DNA of 64,000 nucleotides from Halobacillus litoralis (lineage in GTDB: Bacteria > Bacillota > Bacilli > Bacillales > Halobacillaceae), in contig NZ_CP129016.1 of assembly GCF_020524085.2 (NCBI RefSeq), positions 3,528,001 through 3,592,000 on the forward strand, written 5' to 3'. The position numbers and the translations under genes are program-made. This document shows, in pieces, positions 42,190 to 50,912 of the stretch (the first letter of the stretch is position 1; each line of letters opens with the position of its first letter). Under the pieces are notes generated by a model that saw only the letters and a program-made list of their open reading frames with translations, was not told the DNA's origin and did no database searches.

Positions 42190-44002
42190 TTCGTTCCACC
42201 TCTTTTCTTTTGGCAAAAGGATGAGGAATTTCCACATAAAGATTGTCGGTATATTGATCAGACAAACGCATTTTTACGAGAGCCTTCATCTTCGTCGGCT
42301 TTGTAAGAATTTCCTCTTTATCGAGCAAGGCTTCAGTGGGGATTTGTTTATCTTCTTTCATTTGTTCATACGTTTCGTGGATCACCAGCTCGACTTTACT
42401 CCACATGTTTTCTTCCTCTACAGATGTTATTCGAGCGAGTGCCACAATGATTTCCCCTAAATGATTATGGAAGAGCGCATGGGAGAACACATCCAACAAC
42501 TCAGACCGATCTTTAGTAAGTAGATTTGTGCTTGGATCAATTGGCTGCTCAACAAAATGTTGTTCTAAGCGTTCATTCATAATCCGAATGCCGCCATAAT
42601 CCCGGAGTACCGCCTTTTTTGGCCTTCCTTTTTCAAAAATGACGACACAGTTCTGAAGATGTGCTTCCATGCTGATGCCATATTTCGTGATCAAAGTAAG
42701 CACACCAGGCAGGACCGTTTTCGCATAGTCATAGATGAATCCCTCAGGCGAAGGATAGAATTCCGCCAATTCTTCTACGATCAACTTTCCTGAAAACGGA
42801 GAAGGCGCGAGCAAAGAAGCCGCCGGAATTGCAACTTCGCCTATCTCCAAATCACGTTCTGGATTTTCACGTAAAATCGCCGCTGCGTTTTTTTGCAGGA
42901 AATTCTCATTTTCTTTTTGTGCGGGCTTATAATGAATACCAACTTCCTCACCCATGACGGTTAATGACCGGGAGAGGGCCTCGTCGCGACTAAAGACCGT
43001 TTGTAAGAGTCGCGATAAAGTAGGACCATTTTTTGTCGATGCCGCTGAAACGGTCCTGACCGCGCTTGTCATCTGTACATTGACAGCGGTTTTGATGTGA
43101 TGCTTGAACCGGTCGTCTAGAGGTGCAAGCGACCGGAAAGAAATCAGTGCGGAAGTCGGGATGGTAAATTCATTGACCGGAAGTAGTAATTTTTCTTTCA
43201 AGTCATCCTTATAATATTTTGTGATGGTATGTTCCCATTGCCATGGATGAATCGGAATAATTTCATAGTCCTCCGCATCTAAGTCATGATTTTCACAGAC
43301 GTGTTGAACTCCTTTATTTAACTCCGGGTATTCTTCCAAAAGGATGGACTTCGTGCTCTTCCCGTTTTTGGAAGTCATATGATATCGGTCTTTATGAACG
43401 AGCAATGGCAGTACATCCGGATTCCCTTCCCATTCCGGTGCATACCGGGCGACATCTTCAGGCGCAACGCCCATTCTCGTTCGGCTGCAAGGGTGGATGG
43501 TATGTCCTTGGATCACCCACTGCTCGAAAAAATCAAGCGGGCTCTTTAGAGTAACTGCATAAGAAAACGCATCTTCTGCCAGGGTTTCGATTTGTCTTCT
43601 TCTATGCTCCGCTACTGTTAGTGCCAGGGCCAGGTTCGTCACACTGTTGAGAACTTCTTTATAAAAATCAGATCGATTATTTCCCGGGAAAAGCAGTTTT
43701 AAGCAAGTTTCGGAATTATCCACCAAAGCTTGATTATCATCACGATCCAGAAAGCGGATGTCCCCATCAATATCGATGTGGTGAAATATGTAGAGATTGG
43801 ACACAGGTACGTGAAGTTCTCCATCGTTTAATAAGAGGATCAATGTGTTTCCAGAGTCCCTCCATTCATAAGGAACGATATGCTCGCGAAAAATCGCTTG
43901 TATCAATTGATGCAAAGTGAGGAGATCCGCTTTTTTCATATGTTCTAAAAATGTGGATTCATAACCCGGTAACTTCTTTTGTATTACATTCATGGCTTCC
44001 AT
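42170..44002 (-). CDS. IucA/IucC-family NIS siderophore synthetase
   Basis: The intact protein has about 610 residues with the family motifs HPCSRTRMG (residue 173 region), IHPWQWEHTITKYY, SFRSLAPLDDRFK, VNVQMTSAVRTVS, EAHLQNCVVIFEKGRPK, RDYGGIRIM and HNHLGEIIVAL. NIS synthetases use ATP to form amide bonds between citrate (or a derivative) and amines or amino acids. Start ATG 44002 is 5 bases after GGAGGTGA; a GTG at 44011 overlaps that site. It heads the operon with the second synthetase and the decarboxylase. Confidence 0.9.
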   Translation of the reverse strand: MEAMNVIQKKLPGYESTFLEHMKKADLLTLHQLIQAIFREHIVPYEWRDSGNTLILLLNDGELHVPVSNLYIFHHIDIDGDIRFLDRDDNQALVDNSETCLKLLFPGNNRSDFYKEVLNSVTNLALALTVAEHRRRQIETLAEDAFSYAVTLKSPLDFFEQWVIQGHTIHPCSRTRMGVAPEDVARYAPEWEGNPDVLPLLVHKDRYHMTSKNGKSTKSILLEEYPELNKGVQHVCENHDLDAEDYEIIPIHPWQWEHTITKYYKDDLKEKLLLPVNEFTIPTSALISFRSLAPLDDRFKHHIKTAVNVQMTSAVRTVSAASTKNGPTLSRLLQTVFSRDEALSRSLTVMGEEVGIHYKPAQKENENFLQKNAAAILRENPERDLEIGEVAIPAASLLAPSPFSGKLIVEELAEFYPSPEGFIYDYAKTVLPGVLTLITKYGISMEAHLQNCVVIFEKGRPKKAVLRDYGGIRIMNERLEQHFVEQPIDPSTNLLTKDRSELLDVFSHALFHNHLGEIIVALARITSVEEENMWSKVELVIHETYEQMKEDKQIPTEALLDKEEILTKPTKMKALVKMRLSDQYTDNLYVEIPHPFAKRKEVERNDPALN

Positions 44003-44033
44003 TATGTTCACCTCCGTGGAGGAATGATGTAGT

Positions 44034-44062
44034 ATTGTAAATCTGCCTATTCCCTAAATCAA
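44034..44062 (-). promoter_or_regulatory. Promoter of the siderophore operon
   Basis: On the reverse strand TTGATT (44057-44062) and TACAAT (44034-44039) are 17 bases apart, about 30 bases before the start of the first synthetase. A strong Fur box is not visible here; a loose TGATT-rich repeat overlaps the -35 region. Confidence 0.5.
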
Positions 44063-44136
44063 TGAATAGTAATCAACCCATCTTATGCCCATGACCTTAG
44101 CTTACTCCCAAGTCCATGTCCATTATGCTTCTTAAG

Positions 44137-44180
44137 TTGTTGTATGGATGGTTTTATTTTATAATTGAAAACAGTTATCA
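44137..44180 (+). promoter_or_regulatory. Promoter with Fur-box-like palindrome before the FhuF-like gene
   Basis: TTGTTG (44137-44142) and a perfect TATAAT (44160-44165) are 17 bases apart. Immediately downstream, TGAAAACAGTTATCA (44166-44180) is a 7-1-7 inverted repeat with one mismatch, close to the Bacillus Fur consensus TGATAATNATTATCA. A repressor here would sit on the transcription start. Confidence 0.65.
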
Positions 44181-44214
44181 GCAAAAATAAAGCTTACAAA
44201 CGGGAGACATCGAT

Positions 44215-44958
44215 ATGAAACGAGTATTTGAACAAATTCAGAACGATCATCGCATCTTTGTTGGTTCTGAGTACAAGGACCGTTCTCATTACAAAGTCGA
44301 TGATCTCATACAAGATAAAAAAGCGATGAAAGCATTACTGGAGATACAAAAAGATCAATTGGATGCCCCGAACATGGCCATTACCGGTTTGTTGTTCGGA
44401 AAAATGTATTCTGTGCTCACGATGGGATTGTTCGAGACGATGATCAAGCACGGTGTCATCATTGATGCAAGCCCCGAAAACATCAGCATTGAACTGAAAG
44501 AAAAGAATGCGATGAATTACATGGTTGACGATTCAGCTGTTTACAAAATTGCGGACTTGCCGGAAGACAAAGTGAAAGAATGCGTACACACTTTCATAAC
44601 CCAACACTTGCAGCCATTGTTCCAAACCGTCGCACACGTTTCCAAATGCAAGACGACACATATGCGTTCCATCGTCTCTCACAACCTTCACCAACGAAAA
44701 TATGCGCTTGTGAAAGATCAGGCAGATGAATGGACAGAGACCGTTTTCCGCTGGTTCACCACTCATGAACTTTTCAAGGAAAGCCGCAGGAACCCTCTCC
44801 ATTTCAAATTCCGCTTTTACCAGGCGGACAACGGAAAAGAAACCTATGTCAGACGTCACTGTTGCATGAAATATATGCTGCACGATGCTGACAAATCCAA
44901 ATGCTGTCCCACCTGTCCCCTTATCCCAGATGAAGAACGCGACGACCGCATCAAATAA
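44215..44958 (+). CDS. FhuF-like ferric siderophore reductase
   Basis: The 247-residue protein ends with RRHCCMKYMLHDADKSKCC and PTCPL, the double-Cys plus CxxC pattern of the FhuF [2Fe-2S] C-terminal domain (the spacing, 13 residues from CC to CxxC, is a little longer than in E. coli FhuF). The N-terminal region resembles the family's helical domain. It would reduce ferric siderophore in the cytoplasm to release iron. It is divergent from the synthetase operon with a shared control region. Confidence 0.8.
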   Translation: MKRVFEQIQNDHRIFVGSEYKDRSHYKVDDLIQDKKAMKALLEIQKDQLDAPNMAITGLLFGKMYSVLTMGLFETMIKHGVIIDASPENISIELKEKNAMNYMVDDSAVYKIADLPEDKVKECVHTFITQHLQPLFQTVAHVSKCKTTHMRSIVSHNLHQRKYALVKDQADEWTETVFRWFTTHELFKESRRNPLHFKFRFYQADNGKETYVRRHCCMKYMLHDADKSKCCPTCPLIPDEERDDRIK

Positions 44959-44995
44959 AGCCCGAGCTTACAAAAAAGCTCAGGGCTTATTTTTA
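44957..44995 (+). terminator. Terminator of the FhuF-like gene
   Basis: AAAGCCCGAGCTT pairs with AAGCTCAGGGCTT (small bulge) and is followed by ATTTTT. Confidence 0.75.
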
Positions 44996-45004
44996 TGGAA
45001 ATAA

Positions 45005-45077
45005 ATGTATGACCTGGTACACCAAAATATGTAAGACCTGGTCACTGGATAATTTGCACCACCTAGTACACTCACAT
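45005..45077. repeat. Tandem copies of a 24-bp unit (dispersed family)
   Basis: Three units start at 45005, 45029 and 45054 (spacing 24 and 25). The core is GTATGACCTGGT, GTAAGACCTGGT and a degenerate CCACCTAGT. The same unit in reverse orientation (ACCAGGTCATACA) recurs at 56281 and 57384. It lies in the gap between two convergent genes. Confidence 0.75.
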
Positions 45078-45122
45078 TTCCCACAATCCTGTGTCCTATA
45101 CTCGTTTTTCATGTAGTAAGAA

Positions 45123-45160
45123 AAAAGCTCCCCACAAAAAATTATTGTGGGGAGCTTTCA
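45123..45160 (-). terminator. Terminator of the mtlR-mtlF-mtlD unit
   Basis: AAAGCTCCCCACAA (45124-45137) pairs perfectly with TTGTGGGGAGCTTT (45145-45158), followed on the reverse strand by TTTTTT, just after the mtlD stop at 45165. Confidence 0.9.
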
Positions 45161-45164
45161 TTAG

Positions 45165-46310
45165 TTAGTTCATCTCTTTATACATTTTTTCTACCAATTG
45201 GACTAATCGATGATCATTACTTAATTCGGAGATCTCCTGAAAAGCAGCTGTAGGTCCTTGATCCAAAACTTTATCCTGCAGCTCTTTTGCTTCAGGGTCT
45301 GATTCATTTTTGTAGATCAGTGCAGCTGCAATGACTTTCACTAAATATTGCGGATCCTCTTTCACCCGTTCTAAATATTCTACGGCCGGCCTTACAAGAC
45401 GGTCTTTCGGCCCAAGTTTCCGAATAGGAGCACGCCCGACACGGGTAACCTCATCTGACAAGTCCGGGTTTAGGAAACGGTTGATGATCTGGTCTATATA
45501 AGCCTCATGTTGGTCCTTGCCGAATCCATACTTCTCAATCAGTACAGCTCCCGTTTCACTTAGTGCGCCTTCAACCTTTTCCTTGACTCTATGATCGTCC
45601 ATCGCGTCTTTGATCGTTGAATGTCCATAATAGCTTCCGAGATAGGCCGTCGCTGCGTGACCTGTATTGACCGTAAACAGCTTACGTTCAATATAAGGTG
45701 TCAGGTCCTCCACATAGGTGATCCCTTCGACATCCGGCTGAACCCCTTTGATAGCTGGTGTTTCCACTACCCATTCATAATAAGGTTCAACCTTGACCGT
45801 CAACGGATCTTCATTGTGTTGATCCGGCACAATTCTGTCTACGGCTGCATTCGGGAATCCGATCGAATCTTCCAATTGATCCTGCAACGTTTCATCCATG
45901 TTTTCAAACACATGTTGTTTCAATGCTTCAGATCCACCAATCATGTTTTCACAAGCAATGACATTCAATGGTCCTGCTTGATCTGTCATGCGTTTTTCTA
46001 CTCCTTCTGCCAGAAGTTTTGCGATGACAGGAAGAATGTTAGGTCCAACAGCGGTCGTGACAAGGTCTGCATAAGCGATCGCTTCCACAACGTCTTGGGG
46101 CTGTTTGATACTGTTCAATCCGCTGACATTTTTAACCTCGATGGAAGAATCGTCCCCAGCCAACTCCACTAGGTACTGATTGCGTTCATTCAATAGATCG
46201 ATCAACGTCTCATTCACATCGACAAAAACAGTCTCGTAACCAGACTGATCAAGAAGCGCGCCGATGAAACCTCGTCCTATATTCCCTGCTCCGAAATGAA
46301 CAGCTTTCAT
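45165..46310 (-). CDS. mtlD: Mannitol-1-phosphate 5-dehydrogenase
   Basis: The 381-residue enzyme begins MKAVHFGAGNIGRGFIGALL (NAD-binding GxGxxGxGF) and contains the long-chain mannitol dehydrogenase signature near LFTVNTGHAATAYLGSYYGH (residue about 207) with the catalytic Lys-Asn-His region. It oxidises mannitol 1-phosphate to fructose 6-phosphate with NAD+. The ATG at 46310 follows GAGGTGGAG; longer in-frame starts lack a site. It starts one base after the mtlF stop. Confidence 0.93.
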   Translation of the reverse strand: MKAVHFGAGNIGRGFIGALLDQSGYETVFVDVNETLIDLLNERNQYLVELAGDDSSIEVKNVSGLNSIKQPQDVVEAIAYADLVTTAVGPNILPVIAKLLAEGVEKRMTDQAGPLNVIACENMIGGSEALKQHVFENMDETLQDQLEDSIGFPNAAVDRIVPDQHNEDPLTVKVEPYYEWVVETPAIKGVQPDVEGITYVEDLTPYIERKLFTVNTGHAATAYLGSYYGHSTIKDAMDDHRVKEKVEGALSETGAVLIEKYGFGKDQHEAYIDQIINRFLNPDLSDEVTRVGRAPIRKLGPKDRLVRPAVEYLERVKEDPQYLVKVIAAALIYKNESDPEAKELQDKVLDQGPTAAFQEISELSNDHRLVQLVEKMYKEMN

Positions 46311-46311
46311 C

Positions 46312-46749
46312 TTACTCCACCTCGCTGAACGTCTGGAGAACTTCTTCCTTCGTTTCTGCAGCAATTAATTTTTCAACATTCTCTTCTTCTGAACAAACAA
46401 TAGCAATCTGAGAAAGGATTTCTAAATGCTCGTTGCCTTTTCCAGCAATCCCGATAAGGAGCTTAACGATATTTCCGTCCCCGAAATCAACACCTTCTGG
46501 TACTGTAACTACAGAAATACCTGTTTCATTGACGGCTTTCTTCGCATCCTCTGTACCATGCGGAATGGCTACGAAATTCCCCATGAAAGTGGATGTGATT
46601 TCCTCACGCTTCAGCATTTCTTCGATGTAAGCTTCGTCTACATAGCCTTGTTCATTGAGAATGCCTCCAACATAGCGGATGGCTTCTTCTTTCGTTGCTA
46701 AGCTCTTGTTCAATTCAATGTTTTCTTTTTTCAAAATGTTTGTAGACAT
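46312..46749 (-). CDS. mtlF: PTS mannitol-specific EIIA
   Basis: The 145-residue domain protein has the phosphoryl-acceptor His in GNFVAIPHGTEDAKKAV (near residue 63) and the whole EIIA-mtl fold. It passes phosphate from HPr to the EIIB domain of MtlA. It sits between mtlR (14 bases upstream) and mtlD. Confidence 0.93.
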   Translation of the reverse strand: MSTNILKKENIELNKSLATKEEAIRYVGGILNEQGYVDEAYIEEMLKREEITSTFMGNFVAIPHGTEDAKKAVNETGISVVTVPEGVDFGDGNIVKLLIGIAGKGNEHLEILSQIAIVCSEEENVEKLIAAETKEEVLQTFSEVE

Positions 46750-46762
46750 TATAAAAACTCCC

Positions 46763-48856
46763 TTATCCTTTTGATTTTAAAAATGTATAAAGTTGGTTTG
46801 CTAAATAATGAAGGATTTTCTCCTCATGTTCTGACTCTAAAATTGACGTACACTCTTCATCTTCTATAATAAGAGAACTAATAAAACTCAACGTCTCTAA
46901 CCCTTCTTGACTCGGTGATTCAGGTGCGAGCATAAGCAACATCGTTTTGATAGGCATCTCTTCTCCGTCCATCCCCTGGACCTTCAAAGGTTCAGTCAAG
47001 ATATGAATAGAGAAGGAAGGTTGTTCAATTGAAGAACTACGCGCATGGTAGAGCGCAAGTTTTGTCTCAGGGATGCCGAGACCTCCGACTTTTTCCCGTT
47101 CCAACAAATGATCTACAATGGGTTTCCCTTCTGTAACAGCTCCATTTTCTTTTAAATGATGAACCGCCTGTTCCAAAGCCCCTTCCACATGAGTAGCTTC
47201 TATTCTCGTCACAAGCAGGTGCTGAAGAACCTTTCCAATGTTACGGGCATAGCGTTCAGAAGCTCCGATTTTCTCTTGAATGGCCACGAAAGACTTTTCA
47301 TCTCCGCCCCTCTGTTCCAAAACCGGCTGTTTCAATTGTTTCGTCACACGTACCCTTCTGATCCCATGCTCGATTTTGTGAATATCCTTCTTAGGTAAAA
47401 CAGGACTCACCTGAACGTAGGCCTCTACATCGATAAGAGGAATGGTTGAAACGATCAAGTCATATTGAGAAATATCCATTCCCTTAAGGTCAAACAGAGA
47501 ATGATGTTCAATTTGTTCAATTTCGTTGAATTTCTTTTGTAGTTTGGCCGCCAGTATTTTGGCTGTACCGATCCCGCTTGAACAAACGACGAGCACGTTG
47601 ATCCCTGCCACACCTTCCATATTCAGAAGTGCAGATGCAAAATGCATGACGATAAAAGCGGCTTCTTCCCGTGGAAAATGCAGTCCAGGGAAGACCTCCT
47701 GAAGCGAATGTTCCACTTCTTCGAACAAAACAGGATAATCTTCCTCCATTTGATCGGTAAATGAGTTTTCGATATCCATGTTATGCTGTAAACGGTACAC
47801 ACTAGGTTTCAAATGGACGACAAGATCATTCAGTAAACGATCATACTCGTTGAAATCCATCCCTACACGCCGAGATACTTTAGCGATCAGCTGCTTCGCT
47901 TTAAAAGCAATGCTCATACTTGATTCTTCAAGCAAAGACTCTCGATTGTACCTCGCTTTCGCTCCCATCAAATGCATCGTAATATGGCCAGTTTCCGCTT
48001 CTGGTATAGAGATTTGGAACGCGCCGGCTAATTGATCGATTAAACCTTCTGCAAAAGAATACTCTTTCGTAGAACGGAGCTTTTCCAACTGTACTTCATC
48101 GATATGAATCTTTTCCCCTTGCTGCATGCGTTCAATCGCCAAAGCAAGGTGAACAACCAACGCAATGTAGGCACTATCCGCGAGAGGATACGATAATTCT
48201 TTCCGCAACTCATCAAGGTGAAGTTCGATAAGCGCAAGCGTTTCTTTATTTACGATGTCCAGCAGCTGCCCGGATAAAGAATCTTCTACCGACTGATTCC
48301 CCTCCTGGATGTTTTGTCTCACCATGGAGAAAAAATCAAGCTCGTTCATATGGGTCATAATTAATTGACTAATAGCTTCTCGTATACCTGATTCTTCTCC
48401 GACGACTTCGACGCCATAGCCTCTTTTTCTAACAAGCTTCAACCGAAAGTCCTTGAGGTGCTCTTCAATCTTATCGAGGTCATGACTGATCGTTGCTACC
48501 GTGACACCGAGATCATTCGCAATTGCCACCAGCTTGACGGGTTCCCGAGTTTCTAAAAGCTTAGACAGAATCAACACATGCCTCTCTTCCAGCGTATAAT
48601 CCACCGAAGCTTGCTGCCTTAACTCCATTTTCAGCGTTTTCTTCTGATCCACAGGCCCTTTCACCAAAAGGACGCCCCCGGATTCTTTCTCGAGAGACAA
48701 CTCCCTTTCGGCTAGGAGATCGTCCATCCCTTTCAAATCCCGATGCACCGTTCTTGTGCTGATATCGAGTTCTTCGGCCAATTGTTTAACCGTCACTTGA
48801 TCTTCCTGACCAAGCAGGCGATCTAAGATCTTCCTTTCACGACCTGTCACATACAT
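46763..48856 (-). CDS. mtlR: Mannitol operon transcriptional activator
   Basis: The 697-residue regulator shows two N-terminal HTH domains (TVKQLAEELDISTRTVHRDL near 20; VKLVAIANDLGVTVATISHD near 100), two PRDs (about 180-400, with HIDEVQLEKL and HLMGAKARYNRESL), an EIIB-like domain (VLVVCSSGIGTAKILAAKL near 415) and a C-terminal EIIA-like domain (with the His in LALYHARSSS). PTS phosphorylation at the PRDs and EII-like domains links it to mannitol supply. It reads on into mtlF-mtlD. Confidence 0.92.
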   Translation of the reverse strand: MYVTGRERKILDRLLGQEDQVTVKQLAEELDISTRTVHRDLKGMDDLLAERELSLEKESGGVLLVKGPVDQKKTLKMELRQQASVDYTLEERHVLILSKLLETREPVKLVAIANDLGVTVATISHDLDKIEEHLKDFRLKLVRKRGYGVEVVGEESGIREAISQLIMTHMNELDFFSMVRQNIQEGNQSVEDSLSGQLLDIVNKETLALIELHLDELRKELSYPLADSAYIALVVHLALAIERMQQGEKIHIDEVQLEKLRSTKEYSFAEGLIDQLAGAFQISIPEAETGHITMHLMGAKARYNRESLLEESSMSIAFKAKQLIAKVSRRVGMDFNEYDRLLNDLVVHLKPSVYRLQHNMDIENSFTDQMEEDYPVLFEEVEHSLQEVFPGLHFPREEAAFIVMHFASALLNMEGVAGINVLVVCSSGIGTAKILAAKLQKKFNEIEQIEHHSLFDLKGMDISQYDLIVSTIPLIDVEAYVQVSPVLPKKDIHKIEHGIRRVRVTKQLKQPVLEQRGGDEKSFVAIQEKIGASERYARNIGKVLQHLLVTRIEATHVEGALEQAVHHLKENGAVTEGKPIVDHLLEREKVGGLGIPETKLALYHARSSSIEQPSFSIHILTEPLKVQGMDGEEMPIKTMLLMLAPESPSQEGLETLSFISSLIIEDEECTSILESEHEEKILHYLANQLYTFLKSKG

Positions 48857-49043
48857 CCCCGATCCACCTCCTTCAAGGACAAGATTTAATAACTATCGTT
48901 TCTATACTTCCATGATATGTTGTACCGTAAGGGTTTTCAATGATTAGAAAAGTCATCTTCGTCAAACCATCGGTGACAAAATTTAATAACCACTGCATTT
49001 TTTAAAAATGGAATGAGCATATAGTTAAGCACCGCCAGTGCCA

Positions 49044-49169
49044 TGTATCCATAAGTTTTGAACATTTATCGGTGGGTTTGCCGTTTTTATCAGTGGCTTT
49101 TGGTCATTTATCGGTGACTTTCATACGTTTATCAGCAGGTTATAGTCCTTTTTCGGTGACTACGACATC
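49044..49169. repeat. Tandem array of a 21-bp sequence
   Basis: Five clear units begin at 49065, 49086, 49107, 49128 and 49149, each starting TTTATC or TTTTTC followed by a G/A-rich half (RGTGRC); a degenerate sixth unit lies at 49044-49064. Period is exactly 21 bases. The array lies between mtlR and mtlA; 48857-49043 also holds a short protein-like reverse frame (MALAVLNYMLIPFLKN) that is not supported by a ribosome site. Confidence 0.8.
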
Positions 49170-49228
49170 TGATCAGACCCCTTGAACTTTTATTAGCCGT
49201 TTTAGAAGTTCGACTCTCGAAACGGAAT

Positions 49229-49260
49229 ACAAAGGCCTGATCACAGGATCAGGCCTTTGT
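49229..49260 (-). terminator. Hairpin after mtlA
   Basis: ACAAAGGCCTGATC (49229-49242) pairs perfectly with GATCAGGCCTTTGT (49247-49260) around a 4-base loop. The T-tail is weak, so it may be a partial terminator separating mtlA from mtlR-mtlF-mtlD expression or an mRNA-stabilising stem. Confidence 0.7.
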
Positions 49261-49265
49261 AGTTG

Positions 49266-50741
49266 TTATTCAGATTTAAGTTCATTTACGAGTTCATCAT
49301 ACTTCGGACTATTTAAGAAGTTATCAACAGAGATATGGTGAGCATTTGGTACTCTTTGTACCGCACGTTCCGTCAAGTCTTTGTGAGTGATGACGATATC
49401 TACGTCACTTGGCAGATCGTTGATCGCCATGTTCGTCACATCGATTTGGATACCGGCTTTCTTGAACTTGTTCTTCAAGAGAGACGCTCCCATCGCACTG
49501 GATCCCATTCCCGCATCACAAGCGAAGATGATTTTATCGACATTGCTGCGGTCTACGGAAGGAACGACATCTGTATTTCTATCTGAAACCTCTTCGTTCG
49601 CCTCTTCTTTTTGATCTTGCTCTTGAGAATTTAACTGTCCAGAAACAGAGCTCTTCTTCCCTTTCATTTCTTCCATTTTAGCTGTAGCTTCGTTCAAATC
49701 TTCTTCCTCATCGTTTTTGCTGAATTTTAGAATCAAGGAAGCGACAATGAATGATGCGAGTGTCGCAAGAAGAACACCTGCAATGACACCGAGGTGATCA
49801 CCTCTGGCTGTCAATGGCATAAGCGCGACAATACTTCCTGGAGAAGGAGTCGCCGTTAAGCCGACACCGAAAGCGACGAACGTTGTTGTCCCGGTTACAC
49901 CACCGGCGATGGCTGCTAAAATCAAAGCCGGCTTGGACAAGATGTACGGGAAGTAAATTTCGTGAATACCACCAAAGAAGTGAATGATGGCAGCCCCTGG
50001 TGCGGTTTGGCGGGAAATTCCTTTTCCAAATATGCTGAATGCCAAAAGAATTCCTAAGCTAGGACCCGGGTTTGTTTCAAGTAAGAATAGAATCGATTTT
50101 CCAATTTCCTGTGTCTGATCCACAGCGATTGGACTTAAAATTCCGTGGTTGATGGCATTGTTCAAGAATAAGATTTTTGCCGGTTCTATGAAGATGTTCA
50201 CAAGCGGCAATAATCCCGCGTTGACTAACGCTTCAACGGCAGAACCTAGAATATTTGTTAGCCCTGACATAATTGGACCGATAATGTAATAACCGATGAT
50301 GGCAAGAACCGCTCCAACAATACCGGCCGAGAAGTTATTGACAAGCATTTCGAAGCCGGACTTGACCTTGCCTTCAAAAAGTTTATCCACCCATTTGATG
50401 GCTAAACCACCTAGTGGACCAATGAGCATGGCACCAAGGAACATCGGGATGTCCGCTCCGACAATGACTCCCATCGTAGCTGTCGCACCAACGACACCTC
50501 CGCGAAGTCCATGGACTAATCGTCCACCTGTAAAACCGATCAGTAATGGCAGTAAGTAAGTGATCATCGGACCGACCATTTCTGCTAAATCTTCATTAGG
50601 AAAGTATCCATCAGGAATAAATAAAGCCGTTATAATACCCCATGCAATAAATGCGCCAATGTTCGGCATGATCATTCCGCTTAAAAAGCTTCCGAACCGC
50701 TGAACACGAGCTCTTGCACCTGTTTGTTTTTTCTCACTCAT
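49266..50741 (-). CDS. mtlA: PTS mannitol-specific EIICB
   Basis: The 491-residue permease has an EIIC domain (residues about 15-340, with FGSFLSGMIMPNIGAFIAWG and GIHEIYFPYIL), a Glu/Gln-rich linker (DEEEDLNEATAKMEEMKGKK) and an EIIB domain with the active-site Cys in IIFACDAGMGSSAMGASLLK. There is no fused EIIA; mtlF supplies it. The ATG at 50741 follows AGGAGGAAC. The promoter region carries a cre-like site and an inverted repeat. Confidence 0.93.
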   Translation of the reverse strand: MSEKKQTGARARVQRFGSFLSGMIMPNIGAFIAWGIITALFIPDGYFPNEDLAEMVGPMITYLLPLLIGFTGGRLVHGLRGGVVGATATMGVIVGADIPMFLGAMLIGPLGGLAIKWVDKLFEGKVKSGFEMLVNNFSAGIVGAVLAIIGYYIIGPIMSGLTNILGSAVEALVNAGLLPLVNIFIEPAKILFLNNAINHGILSPIAVDQTQEIGKSILFLLETNPGPSLGILLAFSIFGKGISRQTAPGAAIIHFFGGIHEIYFPYILSKPALILAAIAGGVTGTTTFVAFGVGLTATPSPGSIVALMPLTARGDHLGVIAGVLLATLASFIVASLILKFSKNDEEEDLNEATAKMEEMKGKKSSVSGQLNSQEQDQKEEANEEVSDRNTDVVPSVDRSNVDKIIFACDAGMGSSAMGASLLKNKFKKAGIQIDVTNMAINDLPSDVDIVITHKDLTERAVQRVPNAHHISVDNFLNSPKYDELVNELKSE

Positions 50742-50784
50742 GAGAGTTCCTCCTCGTCTCGTTTGTTCTTTTTTCTGTACTTTC

Positions 50785-50814
50785 ATAATAAAGCGGTTAC
50801 ACCCATGTGCTCAA
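50785..50814 (-). promoter_or_regulatory. mtlA promoter with cre-like site
   Basis: On the reverse strand TTGAGC (50809-50814) and TATTAT (50785-50790) are 18 bases apart. ATAAAGCGGTTACA (50788-50801) matches the catabolite-responsive element TGWNANCGNTNWCA in 12 of 14 positions and overlaps the -10 box, where CcpA would block transcription. Confidence 0.6.
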
Positions 50815-50831
50815 GACAATCTAAATGCAGC

Positions 50832-50854
50832 TTTGTCATACATAACGTGACAAA
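50832..50854 (-). promoter_or_regulatory. Inverted repeat, candidate MtlR activator site
   Basis: TTTGTCA (50832-50838) and TGACAAA (50848-50854) are perfect complements 9 bases apart, just upstream of the mtlA -35 box. The half-sites agree with the Bacillus MtlR box TTGnCACAn4TGTGnCAA, with one extra spacer base. Confidence 0.5.
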
Positions 50855-50912
50855 TCTAAAAAAGGCTGAAAAACGGAAGAAACGCCGATCACTTAAATGA
50901 CCGACGTCCTTT

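Noticed and set aside
44040..44100. Fur box in front of the siderophore operon
   Set aside because: The TGATTACTATTCATTGA text does not fit the 7-1-7 inverted repeat well enough.
45621..46172. Forward-strand frame of 183 residues in mtlD
   Set aside because: It is antisense to the complete mtlD reading frame and has no start signal.
48960..49000. Second MtlR box upstream of mtlR
   Set aside because: TTGTCACC and GTTTGACGA do not form a consistent inverted repeat.
48857..49043. Short reverse-strand peptide MALAVLNYMLIPFLKN... as a gene
   Set aside because: It has no ribosome site and no family; it may be a remnant but cannot be supported.
49044..49169. CRISPR array
   Set aside because: Units are contiguous and degenerate, with no unique spacers of constant length.
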